Below, piece by piece: positions 1 through 6,413 of a stretch of DNA of 6,476 bases (its first letter is position 1; each line of letters opens with the position of its first letter). The DNA is from Ignavibacteria bacterium UBA6688 (GTDB lineage Bacteria; Bacteroidota; Ignavibacteria; UBA10030), in NCBI GenBank assembly GCA_002454845.1, contig DKJQ01000342.1, positions 1 through 6,476 on the forward strand, in the 5' to 3' direction. Below the pieces are notes generated by a model, which was given only the letters and a program-made list of their open reading frames with translations, did not search any database and was not told the origin of the DNA. Both the position numbers and the translations under genes were made by a program.

Positions 1-66
<66 letters not shown>

Positions 67-112
67 GTGCCATCCCTGGTTAAAGAGTTGAGCAGTTTCC
101 AACAATCATCGT

Positions 113-120
113 AAGGAAGA
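113..120 (+). promoter_or_regulatory. Ribosome binding site of the TPR/HEAT gene
   Basis: AAGGAAGA lies 5 bases before the ATG at 126. A second ATG at 121 directly abuts this site, which is too close for good initiation, and reads only ATG GTA TGA. The site therefore supports 126 as the start. Confidence 0.65.
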
Positions 121-125
121 ATGGT

Positions 126-2072
126 ATGAAGATCCGGACCTTGGTATCGACGAGCGCGGCAGTAGTCTTGGTTGTCTCCTCTGTCGCCTCTCAAATCAAA
201 ACACCCAGACCCACTTTGCCGCCAAGGAGCGCATGGGCGGTCGAACAGTCGGTGATGGCCCTCCCCCTGGTCGAGCTGGCGGGGCCGGCATGGCCCGCCC
301 ACGTCGCTCTCGCTGATGCTCTCGTTTTCTCTGCAGCGGAGATCGGGGTTGCTTCTGCATCGCTTCCTCACCTGGCTGGATTGCAGGCACTCGCTGGTGT
401 GTTGGCTCCCCTGGCAGTCCTGGAAGCTTTCCCGGCCGCGCTTGCTCCGCTGGCTCTGTGGGAGGAGGGACCCGGCCTCTGGGAAATGCCTCCTTCGTTC
501 GATGAGCTCGAAGAGTCGTTCAGTACGGGGGATCAGGACGATCCGGGATACCAGGCATATAAGGCCGGGTACAACATGGTCCTGGAGGAAAAGTGGACAG
601 ACGCGCGAAAGGCCTTTGGGGATCTGGTCACGAAGTATCCCAAGAGCAAATATGTGGATGATGCCGCGTACTGGATCGCCTATTCGTGGCGGTTCAACGA
701 AAAGTCCAAAGCTGTCGAAGCGTACAAGAAATTTCTTAAGGATTACAAGGACAGCAACTATTATGACGATGCCGTCGCCGACCTGACCCGTCTCGAAACA
801 CCTTCGGTCGTCGCTGGAACCCCGAGTCCCCGATCGACGCCGACCCCCGAAACGGAACGTCTTGCGCGTGATGTCGCCCGGCTTGCGCGTGGAACCGAAT
901 CCTTGGCCCCGCCTGGTGCCCATGCGATCGCTCCGGGTATGCACAGCAGGGAGGATGACCCCGAGTTAAAGATGCGTGTGGAAGCCCTTCAAGCTCTTGT
1001 ACGGTCGAACAAAGACGGCAGCACCTTCACTCTGCTGAAGGAGATCGCCCTCGATGAAACCCAGCCGCGGCAGATGAGAGAGAGCGCCTTTTATATGTTG
1101 CGCGAATTCAAGGATCAGGATGTGGCTTCCGTGTACCTCCAGGTGATCCGCGGCGACTCCGAAGCCAAGGTGAAGCAAAACGCGCTGTATTGGATGGGTC
1201 AATCCGGACGCGACGGAGGGGAGAAGGTATTCACCCTCCTGAAGGAGATTGCCCAGGACACGAAGCAGGACCGGGAAATTCGCGAGAGCGCCATTTACTC
1301 GCTCCGCCAGGTCAATCGGAGCGATGTGGCAAACGTCCTGATACAAATTGCCAGGACCGATCCGGATCGGAAGATACGACAAACGGCATTGTACTGGATC
1401 GGACAATCGGCCCGATCCGATAAAGAAGCGGCCTTTCAAATCCTGAAAGAATTTGCCCTGGACCAAAAACAGGACCGTGAAATTCGTGAGTCGGCGATCT
1501 ATTCCCTGAAGGAGATCAAGGGGGAAGAATCGCTGGACCTCTTCATCCAGCTCGCGAAGTCCGATCCGGACGAGAAGATACGGACGACCGCGCTCTACTG
1601 GATCGGTCAATCCCGAAACCGCGACCCGGAAAAAGTATTCCGGATCTACAAGGATTTCCTGCAGGATAAAAGCCAATCCCCGAAAGTGCGCGAAGCGGTT
1701 ATCTATTCCCTTTCGCAGCTTCGGCATGATGGTGTTGTCGATTTGCTGATCCAAACGGCGAAGAACGAACCCGAAGAACGCATCCAGTCCTCCGCCATCT
1801 ATTACATCGGGCAGTTGGGCAAGAAAGGATCCAAATCCATCGAAACCCTGGTAACGTTGTTTGAAGGGATGCCAAAGGATCGCTCAAAACCCCTTGAGAA
1901 CATCCTCTATGCCATTGCTTCGGTCGGAGGCGATCAGTCGGTCGAGTTCCTCGGCAAGGTTGCGAAAACGCATGAGAATTATGACGTCCGGAGACAGGCT
2001 GTCTATTACCTCGGCAACATCGGGGGGGAGAAAGCCCGGGCGGTTCTGTACGATATTTTAAAAAGTAAGTGA
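126..2072 (+). CDS. Exported TPR and HEAT-repeat protein
   Basis: 648 residues. An N-terminal signal peptide is visible (basic residues K2 and R4, hydrophobic stretch about 11-21, likely cleavage near residue 22). Residues about 36-122 form an Ala/Leu/Pro-rich, weakly charged stretch of unknown role. Residues about 138-224 form TPR hairpins of the YbgF/BamD type, with alternating Tyr/Ala/Lys-rich helices. A Pro/Arg-rich linker (about 225-275) leads to HEAT repeats from about 280 to the end. The HEAT half is built from a 68-residue double repeat: the ALYWIGQS-like helix recurs at 353, 421, 489, 557 and 625, and the RESAIYSL-like helix at 321, 389, 457, 525 and 593. Such folds are protein-binding scaffolds; no catalytic motif is seen and there is no cysteine. 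It is probably periplasmic or envelope-associated. Partner and process are unknown. The start at 126 has a good ribosome binding site, and a terminator follows the stop. Confidence 0.93.
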   Translation: MKIRTLVSTSAAVVLVVSSVASQIKTPRPTLPPRSAWAVEQSVMALPLVELAGPAWPAHVALADALVFSAAEIGVASASLPHLAGLQALAGVLAPLAVLEAFPAALAPLALWEEGPGLWEMPPSFDELEESFSTGDQDDPGYQAYKAGYNMVLEEKWTDARKAFGDLVTKYPKSKYVDDAAYWIAYSWRFNEKSKAVEAYKKFLKDYKDSNYYDDAVADLTRLETPSVVAGTPSPRSTPTPETERLARDVARLARGTESLAPPGAHAIAPGMHSREDDPELKMRVEALQALVRSNKDGSTFTLLKEIALDETQPRQMRESAFYMLREFKDQDVASVYLQVIRGDSEAKVKQNALYWMGQSGRDGGEKVFTLLKEIAQDTKQDREIRESAIYSLRQVNRSDVANVLIQIARTDPDRKIRQTALYWIGQSARSDKEAAFQILKEFALDQKQDREIRESAIYSLKEIKGEESLDLFIQLAKSDPDEKIRTTALYWIGQSRNRDPEKVFRIYKDFLQDKSQSPKVREAVIYSLSQLRHDGVVDLLIQTAKNEPEERIQSSAIYYIGQLGKKGSKSIETLVTLFEGMPKDRSKPLENILYAIASVGGDQSVEFLGKVAKTHENYDVRRQAVYYLGNIGGEKARAVLYDILKSK

Positions 2073-2121
2073 TTCCCCTCCGGTATTTCTCCGGAACATA
2101 TCGACCGGTATCGAACAATGC

Positions 2122-2154
2122 AGGTGGCCGCCTATGCACAGTAGGCGGCCACCT
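2122..2154 (+). terminator. Hairpin terminator after the HEAT gene
   Basis: A perfect 13-bp GC-rich stem: AGGTGGCCGCCTA at 2122-2134 pairs with TAGGCGGCCACCT at 2142-2154, around a 7-base loop. It starts 49 bases after the stop codon. The downstream tail is only CGTTTA, so the T-tract is weak, but the stem is far stronger than expected by chance. It most likely ends the HEAT transcript and separates it from the DUF5916 gene. Confidence 0.75.
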
Positions 2155-2199
2155 CGTTTAAAGCGGTGTCTACAAATTAGTCCAGCCGGAGGCCCACAG

Positions 2200-2240
2200 C
2201 TTCAATTGCGTCAGCAATTGTCTCCTTGGAGCGATTGAAG
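2200..2240 (+). promoter_or_regulatory. Two mutually exclusive stem-loops
   Basis: CAATTGC at 2203-2209 pairs perfectly with GCAATTG at 2214-2220 around a 4-base loop. The same left arm, extended to CTTCAATTGC (2200-2209), also pairs over 10 bp with one G-U wobble to GCGATTGAAG (2231-2240). The two structures share bases 2203-2209 and cannot coexist in one RNA. This could be a leader switch, or simply overlapping inverted repeats. No T-tract follows directly, so a terminator role is not supported. Confidence 0.4.
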
Positions 2241-2311
2241 TGCAGTACCGGAGTTCCCCCCAGTATTTTTCAGCCTCGAGGGCAAAAAAAATATTTTTCC
2301 ACGGCAACCAT

Positions 2312-2343
2312 TTGCACGATCAAGCAGTCTAATCTTCGTGCAA
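2312..2343 (+). promoter_or_regulatory. 8-bp inverted repeat in the leader
   Basis: TTGCACGA at 2312-2319 and TCGTGCAA at 2336-2343 are perfect reverse complements separated by 16 bases. The right arm ends 38 bases before the start codon at 2382. It could be a dyad operator for a dimeric regulator or a leader hairpin. The spacer, TCAAGCAGTCTAATCT, holds TAATCT, but there is no good -35 at proper distance. Confidence 0.4.
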
Positions 2344-2368
2344 GAAATGCCGGGACAGCCCATCACCC

Positions 2369-2374
2369 AGGAGG
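2369..2374 (+). promoter_or_regulatory. Ribosome binding site of the DUF5916 gene
   Basis: A consensus AGGAGG lies 7 bases upstream of the ATG at 2382. It decides the start over the longer open frame reaching back to 2226, whose extra 52 residues would bury the signal peptide. Confidence 0.85.
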
Positions 2375-2381
2375 ACTTCAT

Positions 2382-5015
2382 ATGAAGGTTGGATTGACGC
2401 TTTTCACCACGCTTGTTCTTCTTCCCCTTTACACCCTTTTTGCTCAATCATCGTCTCCCACAACCGTTGAGGCCCTCCGGGCTTCAGAGGGCATCACGGT
2501 GGACGGCATCCTGAACGAGTCTGCATGGAAGCGTTCCGGTTTCGTGGACTTCAAGCAACGCGAACCCAACCAGGGGGAGGCGGCAACGGAAAAAACGGAA
2601 GTATGGGTTGCGTACGACGATGAAGCATTATATGTCGCCGCCCGATTGTACGACAGCGCCCCCGATTCGATCATGCAAGTGCTCGGACGCAGGGATGCGT
2701 TCGTCACAGCCGACTGGTTTACATTTTTCATCGACCCGTACTATGACCGGCGAACGGGGTTTTTCTTCTCCGTCAGCGCCGCGGGAACCAAAAGTGACGG
2801 GACGATGTACAACGACGATTGGGACGATGCCTCATGGGATGGTGTCTGGGAAGGAGAGGTGACGATCGACCAGGAAGGATGGGTGGCGGAACTGCGGATT
2901 CCGTATTCCCAGCTTCGCTTCCATCAAATGTCGAAGTACCTCTGGGGGGTGAATTTCAAGCGTGATATCGGCAGGAAGAACGAACGTTCGTACGCGGTGT
3001 ACACCCCCCGTAATGAAAGCGGTTTCGTCTCTCGCTTTGTCAATCTCGTGGGAATTGACAACGTGGTCCCCGCGCGCCAATTTGAAATTCTTCCCTATCT
3101 GAACACCCGCGCGGAATATCTCCAGCACAAAGCGAATGACCCGTTCAACAACGGTTCCCGTTACCTGCCCGGAGTCGGCGCCGATATGCGGATTGGCCTC
3201 GGCAGCAACCTGACACTGAATGCCACCGTGAATCCCGATTTCGGTCAGGTGGAAGTCGACCCTGCCGTGGTGAACCTGAGCGACGTGGAGACCTTCTTCC
3301 AGGAAAAGCGTCCGTTCTTCATCGAGAGTTCCAGCACCTTTGAATTCGGCTATGGGGGTTCGAACAACTACTGGGGATTCAACTGGTCTAACCCCACGTT
3401 ATTTTACAGCAGGCGTATCGGGAGGTCACCGCAGGGAGGACTCCCGGCGCATGATTATGCAGACCTTCCGTTCGGCACCCATATTCTTGGCGCGGCAAAG
3501 GTGACAGGAAGAGTGGGGGAAGGGTGGAACATCGGGACCATCCACACTGCGACGAAACGGGAGTTTGCCACGATCGACCTGGCGGGACAGCGTTCCAGTG
3601 TCGAAGTGGAGCCTATGACCTACTATGGGATTGCACGCGCGCAAAAGGAATTCAACAACGGCCGGCAGGCGATCGGATTCATCACGGGATTGACGATGCG
3701 GAGCTTTGACGACAACAGGCTGAAAGACCAGATGAACAGCGATGCGCTCGTAGGCGGCATCGACGGCTGGGTGTTTCTCGATACGAACAAAACCTACGTG
3801 CTGACGGGGTATACCTCCTTCTCGCATGTGCAGGGGACGCCGGCACGGATGACCGCCCTCCAGCGGAATTCCAGCCATTATTTCCAGCGCCCGGACGCGA
3901 CGCACCTGCGGGTGGATAGTTTGGCCACCTCGCTCACCGGTTTCGCCGGTCGATTACTGCTGAACAAGCAAAAGGGGAGGGTGATCCTCAATGCGGCGAT
4001 CGGCTTTGTCGATCCGAACATGGAGCCGAATGATCTCGGATTTTTGGGAAGAACCGATGTGATCAACGGCCATGTGGTCACGGGATATCAATGGACCGAT
4101 CCGAACGACTACTACCGCTCACTGTACCTCCGCGTGGCAACATTCGGCAACCTTGATTTCGAAGGGAACAAGATCTGGCATGGCTATTTCCACAACGGCT
4201 TCTTGACGCTTCCCAATTACTACAGCGTCTACTGGGGGGCGGCTTACAACCCCACAACCGTCAGCAACAGGCGGACCCGTGGAGGTCCGTTAACCTCAAC
4301 CCCTCCCGGAAGGGAGCTCTGGATTGGTGTCGATTCGGACAGCAGAAAATCTCTCGTCCTTTCCCTCTACGTTTCATCCTATACGCGAAAAGATGAGCCC
4401 AGCATCTATCTGGAGTCAAGTCTTCAATGGAAGCCCGCTCCCAATCTGACGTTTTCCGCTGGACCGAGTTATTCCACTTCGACTACATTCGCCCAATGGG
4501 TTGGCGCCTATGACGACGCTACGGCGGCGGCGACGTACGGGAAACGTTATGTTTTCGCCACACTTGAGCAGACATCTCTCTCGGCGAATATCCGCTTGAA
4601 CTGGACCTTCACTCCGGCCCTGAGCCTTCAACTCTTCCTGCAGCCACTCATCTCCTCAGGCGAATATTATGATTTCAAAGAGCTGGCTCGACCTAGTTCC
4701 TATGATTTCCGAACCTACGGCACGGAAGGATCGACGTTTGATGCGGCAAGCCATACGGCAGACCCCGATGGACCGGGACCGGCCCCCGCCATTCAGACAG
4801 GAAATCCTGATTTCAACTTCAAGTCCCTGCGGGGTAATGCTGTGCTGCGCTGGGAATACCGTCCGGGTTCGACGCTCTACCTGGTATGGACGCAGAGCCG
4901 CTCTGATTTCGAGAATACGGGAGAGTTCCGGTTCAATAGCTCGATGAGCCGCCTCATGGAGGCCAAACCGGACAACATTTTGATGCTGAAGTTCACGTAC
5001 TGGTGGTCCATATAA
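2382..5015 (+). CDS. CBM9-like / DUF5916 outer-membrane barrel protein
   Basis: 877 residues from the ATG at 2382. The signal peptide is clear (residues 1 to about 21, ending LFAQ). An N-terminal CBM9-like beta-sandwich spans about 38-225. It opens with the VDG-LNE-AW element and closes with the family's W152-D-G-V-W156 and E170-L-R-I-P-Y-S-Q-L-R-F180 strands. From about 229 to the end the sequence matches DUF5916: the block NPDFGQVEVDPAVVNLS (284-300) followed by ETFFQEKRPFFIE (303-315) is its hallmark. The rest is aromatic-rich alternating strands ending in a terminal aromatic strand, LMLKFTYWWSI, as expected for an outer-membrane beta-barrel. Related proteins in Bacteroidota-like phyla have no settled function; the CBM9-like domain suggests surface or periplasmic ligand binding, which is inference. 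There is no cysteine anywhere. No terminator is visible before the next gene, so co-transcription with it is possible. Confidence 0.95.
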   Translation: MKVGLTLFTTLVLLPLYTLFAQSSSPTTVEALRASEGITVDGILNESAWKRSGFVDFKQREPNQGEAATEKTEVWVAYDDEALYVAARLYDSAPDSIMQVLGRRDAFVTADWFTFFIDPYYDRRTGFFFSVSAAGTKSDGTMYNDDWDDASWDGVWEGEVTIDQEGWVAELRIPYSQLRFHQMSKYLWGVNFKRDIGRKNERSYAVYTPRNESGFVSRFVNLVGIDNVVPARQFEILPYLNTRAEYLQHKANDPFNNGSRYLPGVGADMRIGLGSNLTLNATVNPDFGQVEVDPAVVNLSDVETFFQEKRPFFIESSSTFEFGYGGSNNYWGFNWSNPTLFYSRRIGRSPQGGLPAHDYADLPFGTHILGAAKVTGRVGEGWNIGTIHTATKREFATIDLAGQRSSVEVEPMTYYGIARAQKEFNNGRQAIGFITGLTMRSFDDNRLKDQMNSDALVGGIDGWVFLDTNKTYVLTGYTSFSHVQGTPARMTALQRNSSHYFQRPDATHLRVDSLATSLTGFAGRLLLNKQKGRVILNAAIGFVDPNMEPNDLGFLGRTDVINGHVVTGYQWTDPNDYYRSLYLRVATFGNLDFEGNKIWHGYFHNGFLTLPNYYSVYWGAAYNPTTVSNRRTRGGPLTSTPPGRELWIGVDSDSRKSLVLSLYVSSYTRKDEPSIYLESSLQWKPAPNLTFSAGPSYSTSTTFAQWVGAYDDATAAATYGKRYVFATLEQTSLSANIRLNWTFTPALSLQLFLQPLISSGEYYDFKELARPSSYDFRTYGTEGSTFDAASHTADPDGPGPAPAIQTGNPDFNFKSLRGNAVLRWEYRPGSTLYLVWTQSRSDFENTGEFRFNSSMSRLMEAKPDNILMLKFTYWWSI

Positions 5016-5093
5016 GGTCAGAGATGGAGGTATGTCTCGCCATTTGGGAACTCCGTAAACGGCATCATGCTCCTTCGCCTTTGAAGCTGTAAC

Positions 5094-5109
5094 CATGCCC
5101 CACGGCATG
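5094..5109 (+). other. Short hairpin between the DUF5916 and TlpA-like genes
   Basis: CATGCC (5094-5099) and GGCATG (5104-5109) form a perfect 6-bp stem with a 4-base loop, 20 bases before the TlpA-like start codon. No T-tract follows, so it is not a convincing terminator. It could affect translation or RNA processing between the two genes, or be chance. Confidence 0.3.
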
Positions 5110-5129
5110 ACTAACGGAACGGCGAAAGT

Positions 5130-5657
5130 ATGCAAAGGGTCTTTGTCATCGCTCTCGTGACCTGTTCGGTGCTGCTGGGAGCATGCAACTTGTTCAAGAC
5201 CCGGTATGAGGAAATCCCTCCCGATTTCCCCAAAACGATCTCTCCGTTGGGTACCGTTGACTACACTTGGCGCATTCGTTCCCTCGACGGAAGAGAATTG
5301 ACCCTGAGCCAGTTCCAGGGAAAGAAATTGTTCATCAACATCTGGGGAACCTGGTGTAGCCCTTGTCTCGTCGAACTTCCTCACCTGCAGGAGCTTTATG
5401 ATTCAATGCGGTCCGACCCGGACATAGCGTTCCTGTTCGTCTCAGACGAGCCCGATTCCACCCTCAAATTGTTTGTATCGAGGAATGACTACTCGCTCCC
5501 GTTTTACGTTTGCGACAAATCCAAGCCGGAAGTCTTTGACGATCAGGCGTACCCGACGACATTTATCGCAAACTCCCGGGGAGAGATTGTATACAAGAAA
5601 GAGGGAGTTGCAAAGTGGGATCATCCCTCGGTGATGAAGTTCTTACAGGATCTTTGA
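5130..5657 (+). CDS. TlpA/ResA-family thioredoxin-fold lipoprotein
   Basis: 175 residues. The N-terminus is a lipoprotein signal with a lipobox LLGAC, so Cys19 would be lipidated and the protein anchored in the envelope. The thioredoxin-like domain runs from about 45 to 175. The redox motif is W75-C76-S77-P78-C79, within WGTWCSPC, and the cis-proline is P142 in AYPTTF. Length and layout are usual for TlpA-like thiol-disulfide oxidoreductases, which reduce or exchange disulfides on exported proteins, for example during cytochrome c maturation. The actual substrate here is unknown. An additional cysteine, C128, lies 14 residues before the cis-proline and is not part of the standard motif. The ribosome binding site is weak (GGAACGG at about 5116-5122), but the lipobox spacing supports this start. 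It follows the DUF5916 gene by 114 bp. The family is secure; the exact role is not. Confidence 0.95.
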   Translation: MQRVFVIALVTCSVLLGACNLFKTRYEEIPPDFPKTISPLGTVDYTWRIRSLDGRELTLSQFQGKKLFINIWGTWCSPCLVELPHLQELYDSMRSDPDIAFLFVSDEPDSTLKLFVSRNDYSLPFYVCDKSKPEVFDDQAYPTTFIANSRGEIVYKKEGVAKWDHPSVMKFLQDL

Positions 5658-5664
5658 GACCGTC

Positions 5665-5719
5665 GCCCTGGTTGTGGCATGGCCAGTGCTGCGCCACAGA
5701 ATTGCTGTAACTCCAGGGC
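5665..5719 (+). other. Two-tier inverted repeat after the TlpA-like gene
   Basis: The outer arms GCCCTGG (5665-5671) and CCAGGGC (5713-5719) are perfect complements. Directly inside, TGTGGC (5673-5678) pairs with GCCACA (5693-5698). Together they could fold into a long interrupted hairpin starting 8 bases after the stop codon. There is no T-run afterwards, so intrinsic termination is uncertain; it may stabilise the 3' end of the mRNA. Confidence 0.35.
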
Positions 5720-5745
5720 AATTGCATCGTATCCTGCTGAAACGT

Positions 5746-5750
5746 GGAGG
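5746..5750 (+). promoter_or_regulatory. Ribosome binding site of the small ORF
   Basis: GGAGG is placed 7 bases before the ATG at 5758. It favours this start over the in-frame GTG at 5674, which has no such site and would put 28 residues before the hydrophobic segment. Confidence 0.5.
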
Positions 5751-5757
5751 ATCGTCA

Positions 5758-6054
5758 ATGGTGCAGACTCTCTTCTTTCGATGTATGACTGTCGTTCTCT
5801 TCGTTGCAGGTATTATTGCGGTAAGAGCCTCCGGTGTCGTGGGGAGGGACGAAGTATTGCCTTCCGGCAGGTTTCATGCAACGAGGTTGTGGTTACCGTT
5901 TGACTCTGAAGGAACTTCCTTCAGTGAAGCTCTCACGCCGGAACGATCCCCCCTGAAATCTGCGCCGGAACGATCCATGCCTGCGCCACGTCAAGACAAG
6001 GGATGCAAATCGTTGAACCCTGACGGCCAAAAGCGCCCCCTGCCCGGGACGTGA
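5758..6054 (+). CDS. Hypothetical small exported protein
   Basis: 98 residues; I do not recognise the family. A hydrophobic segment at about residues 10-22 (MTVVLFVAGIIAV) looks like a signal peptide or membrane anchor. The rest is polar and rich in Pro, Ser, Arg and Lys, with no evident domain. A 14-base direct repeat (CGCCGGAACGATCC at 5936-5949 and 5963-5976, 27 bases apart) gives two PERS motifs, residues 61-64 and 70-73. Support for a real gene is the well-placed GGAGG and the hydrophobic N-terminus. Against it, the C-terminal half has random-looking composition. The reading frame continues open after the stop (TGA at 6052-6054) until 6306, so it might be the front part of a decayed gene. 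It lies 100 bases after the TlpA-like gene. Confidence 0.45.
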   Translation: MVQTLFFRCMTVVLFVAGIIAVRASGVVGRDEVLPSGRFHATRLWLPFDSEGTSFSEALTPERSPLKSAPERSMPAPRQDKGCKSLNPDGQKRPLPGT

Positions 6055-6112
6055 TTGCACCATCCCGTTGACAGGATACAAAAGTCCGATACACGGAGAC
6101 AGACCTGTACGT

Positions 6113-6141
6113 ATCGCCCGTTTCTTTCGAGGATGGGCGAT
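6113..6141 (+). terminator. Possible weak terminator hairpin
   Basis: ATCGCCC (6113-6119) pairs perfectly with GGGCGAT (6135-6141) across a 15-base loop, followed by TCTGTTTTC. The T-rich tail fits an intrinsic terminator for the upstream small ORF or TlpA-like transcript, but the loop is long and the stem only 7 bp. Confidence 0.35.
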
Positions 6142-6402
6142 TCTGTTTTCAAATTGCCCGGAAGCTACCTGCAGGGTCTTTCGGCGCAGAAGTGGGCAGT
6201 TTATCGTTCCCTGAGAACGCTTCGTCCCTCGATCGTGGCCTTTTTCCCATCTCTCTCGTATCTAAAACCCACACCACAGGTTATTTCATTTCAATCCCTT
6301 TCTTGAATTCTATGTCCCCCGAAATGCTGTTTATAAACCTTTCACGTTTTGCCGGCGTCTTTCCCGGGATCGACGTTCTCACTATTACCCGGATACTGTT
6401 AG

Positions 6403-6410
6403 AAGGAGGT
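6403..6410 (+). promoter_or_regulatory. Ribosome binding site of the 3'-end gene
   Basis: AAGGAGGT, a full anti-16S match, ends 3 bases before the ATG at 6414. The reading frame is open further upstream to an ATG at 6312, but that ATG has no ribosome binding site, so this site decides the start. Confidence 0.8.
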
Positions 6411-6413
6411 TCT

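Larger units (their letters stand above)
2155..2381 (+). other. Structured spacer/leader before the DUF5916 gene
   Basis: Non-coding stretch of about 230 bases (309 bases from stop codon to start codon). The upstream in-frame extension of the next gene, from a TTG at 2226, is rejected because a signal peptide and ribosome binding site mark 2382. It contains two alternative pairings at 2200-2240, an AT palindrome at 2287-2298 (AAAAATATTTTT) and an 8-bp inverted repeat at 2312-2343, listed separately where distinct. I found no convincing -35/-10 pair, although a promoter for the downstream gene is expected here. On the minus strand a 30-codon open stretch reads protein-like but has stops at both ends and no start. 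Confidence 0.6.
6055..6413. other. Long spacer without a convincing gene
   Basis: 359 bases. An 84-codon open stretch (6055-6306) could only begin at a TTG with no ribosome binding site and has no recognisable domain; I do not call it. A hairpin at 6113-6141 may be a weak terminator. GTTTATAAAC at 6329-6338 is a perfect palindrome containing a TATAAA that resembles a -10 element, about 76 bases before the next start, but no -35 sits at a suitable distance. The plus strand is pyrimidine-rich from about 6230 to 6390. Confidence 0.6.

Noticed and set aside
966..1754. 262-codon minus-strand open frame with repeating sequence
   Set aside because: It is the antisense image of the HEAT repeats; its periodicity comes from the 204-bp repeat of the real gene.
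2177..2269. Minus-strand open stretch ending HFNRSKETIADAIEAVGLRL-D, looking like a protein C-terminus
   Set aside because: Only about 30 codons between in-frame stops (TGA just upstream), no start codon or ribosome binding site, and it overlaps the inverted repeats. It could be a gene remnant, but it is too short to support without a database search.
2287..2298. AAAAATATTTTT as a -10 element or terminator
   Set aside because: It is a simple AT palindrome with no -35 at suitable distance and no GC stem; recorded only as part of the leader.
2226..2381. N-terminal extension of the DUF5916 protein from a TTG
   Set aside because: A signal peptide and AGGAGG at proper spacing mark ATG 2382; the extension is non-coding leader.
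4656..5384. 242-codon minus-strand open frame
   Set aside because: It lies antisense to the DUF5916 barrel end and the TlpA-like gene, both well supported. It has no recognisable domain and reads as a shadow.
6068..6093. TTGACA with a downstream GATACA as a sigma-70 promoter
   Set aside because: The spacing is only 14 bases and the -10 match is poor.
6055..6306. 84-codon plus-strand open frame starting at TTG
   Set aside because: There is no ribosome binding site, the start is weak, it has no domain, and it contains a probable hairpin. Kept only as a possible read-through part of the upstream ORF.
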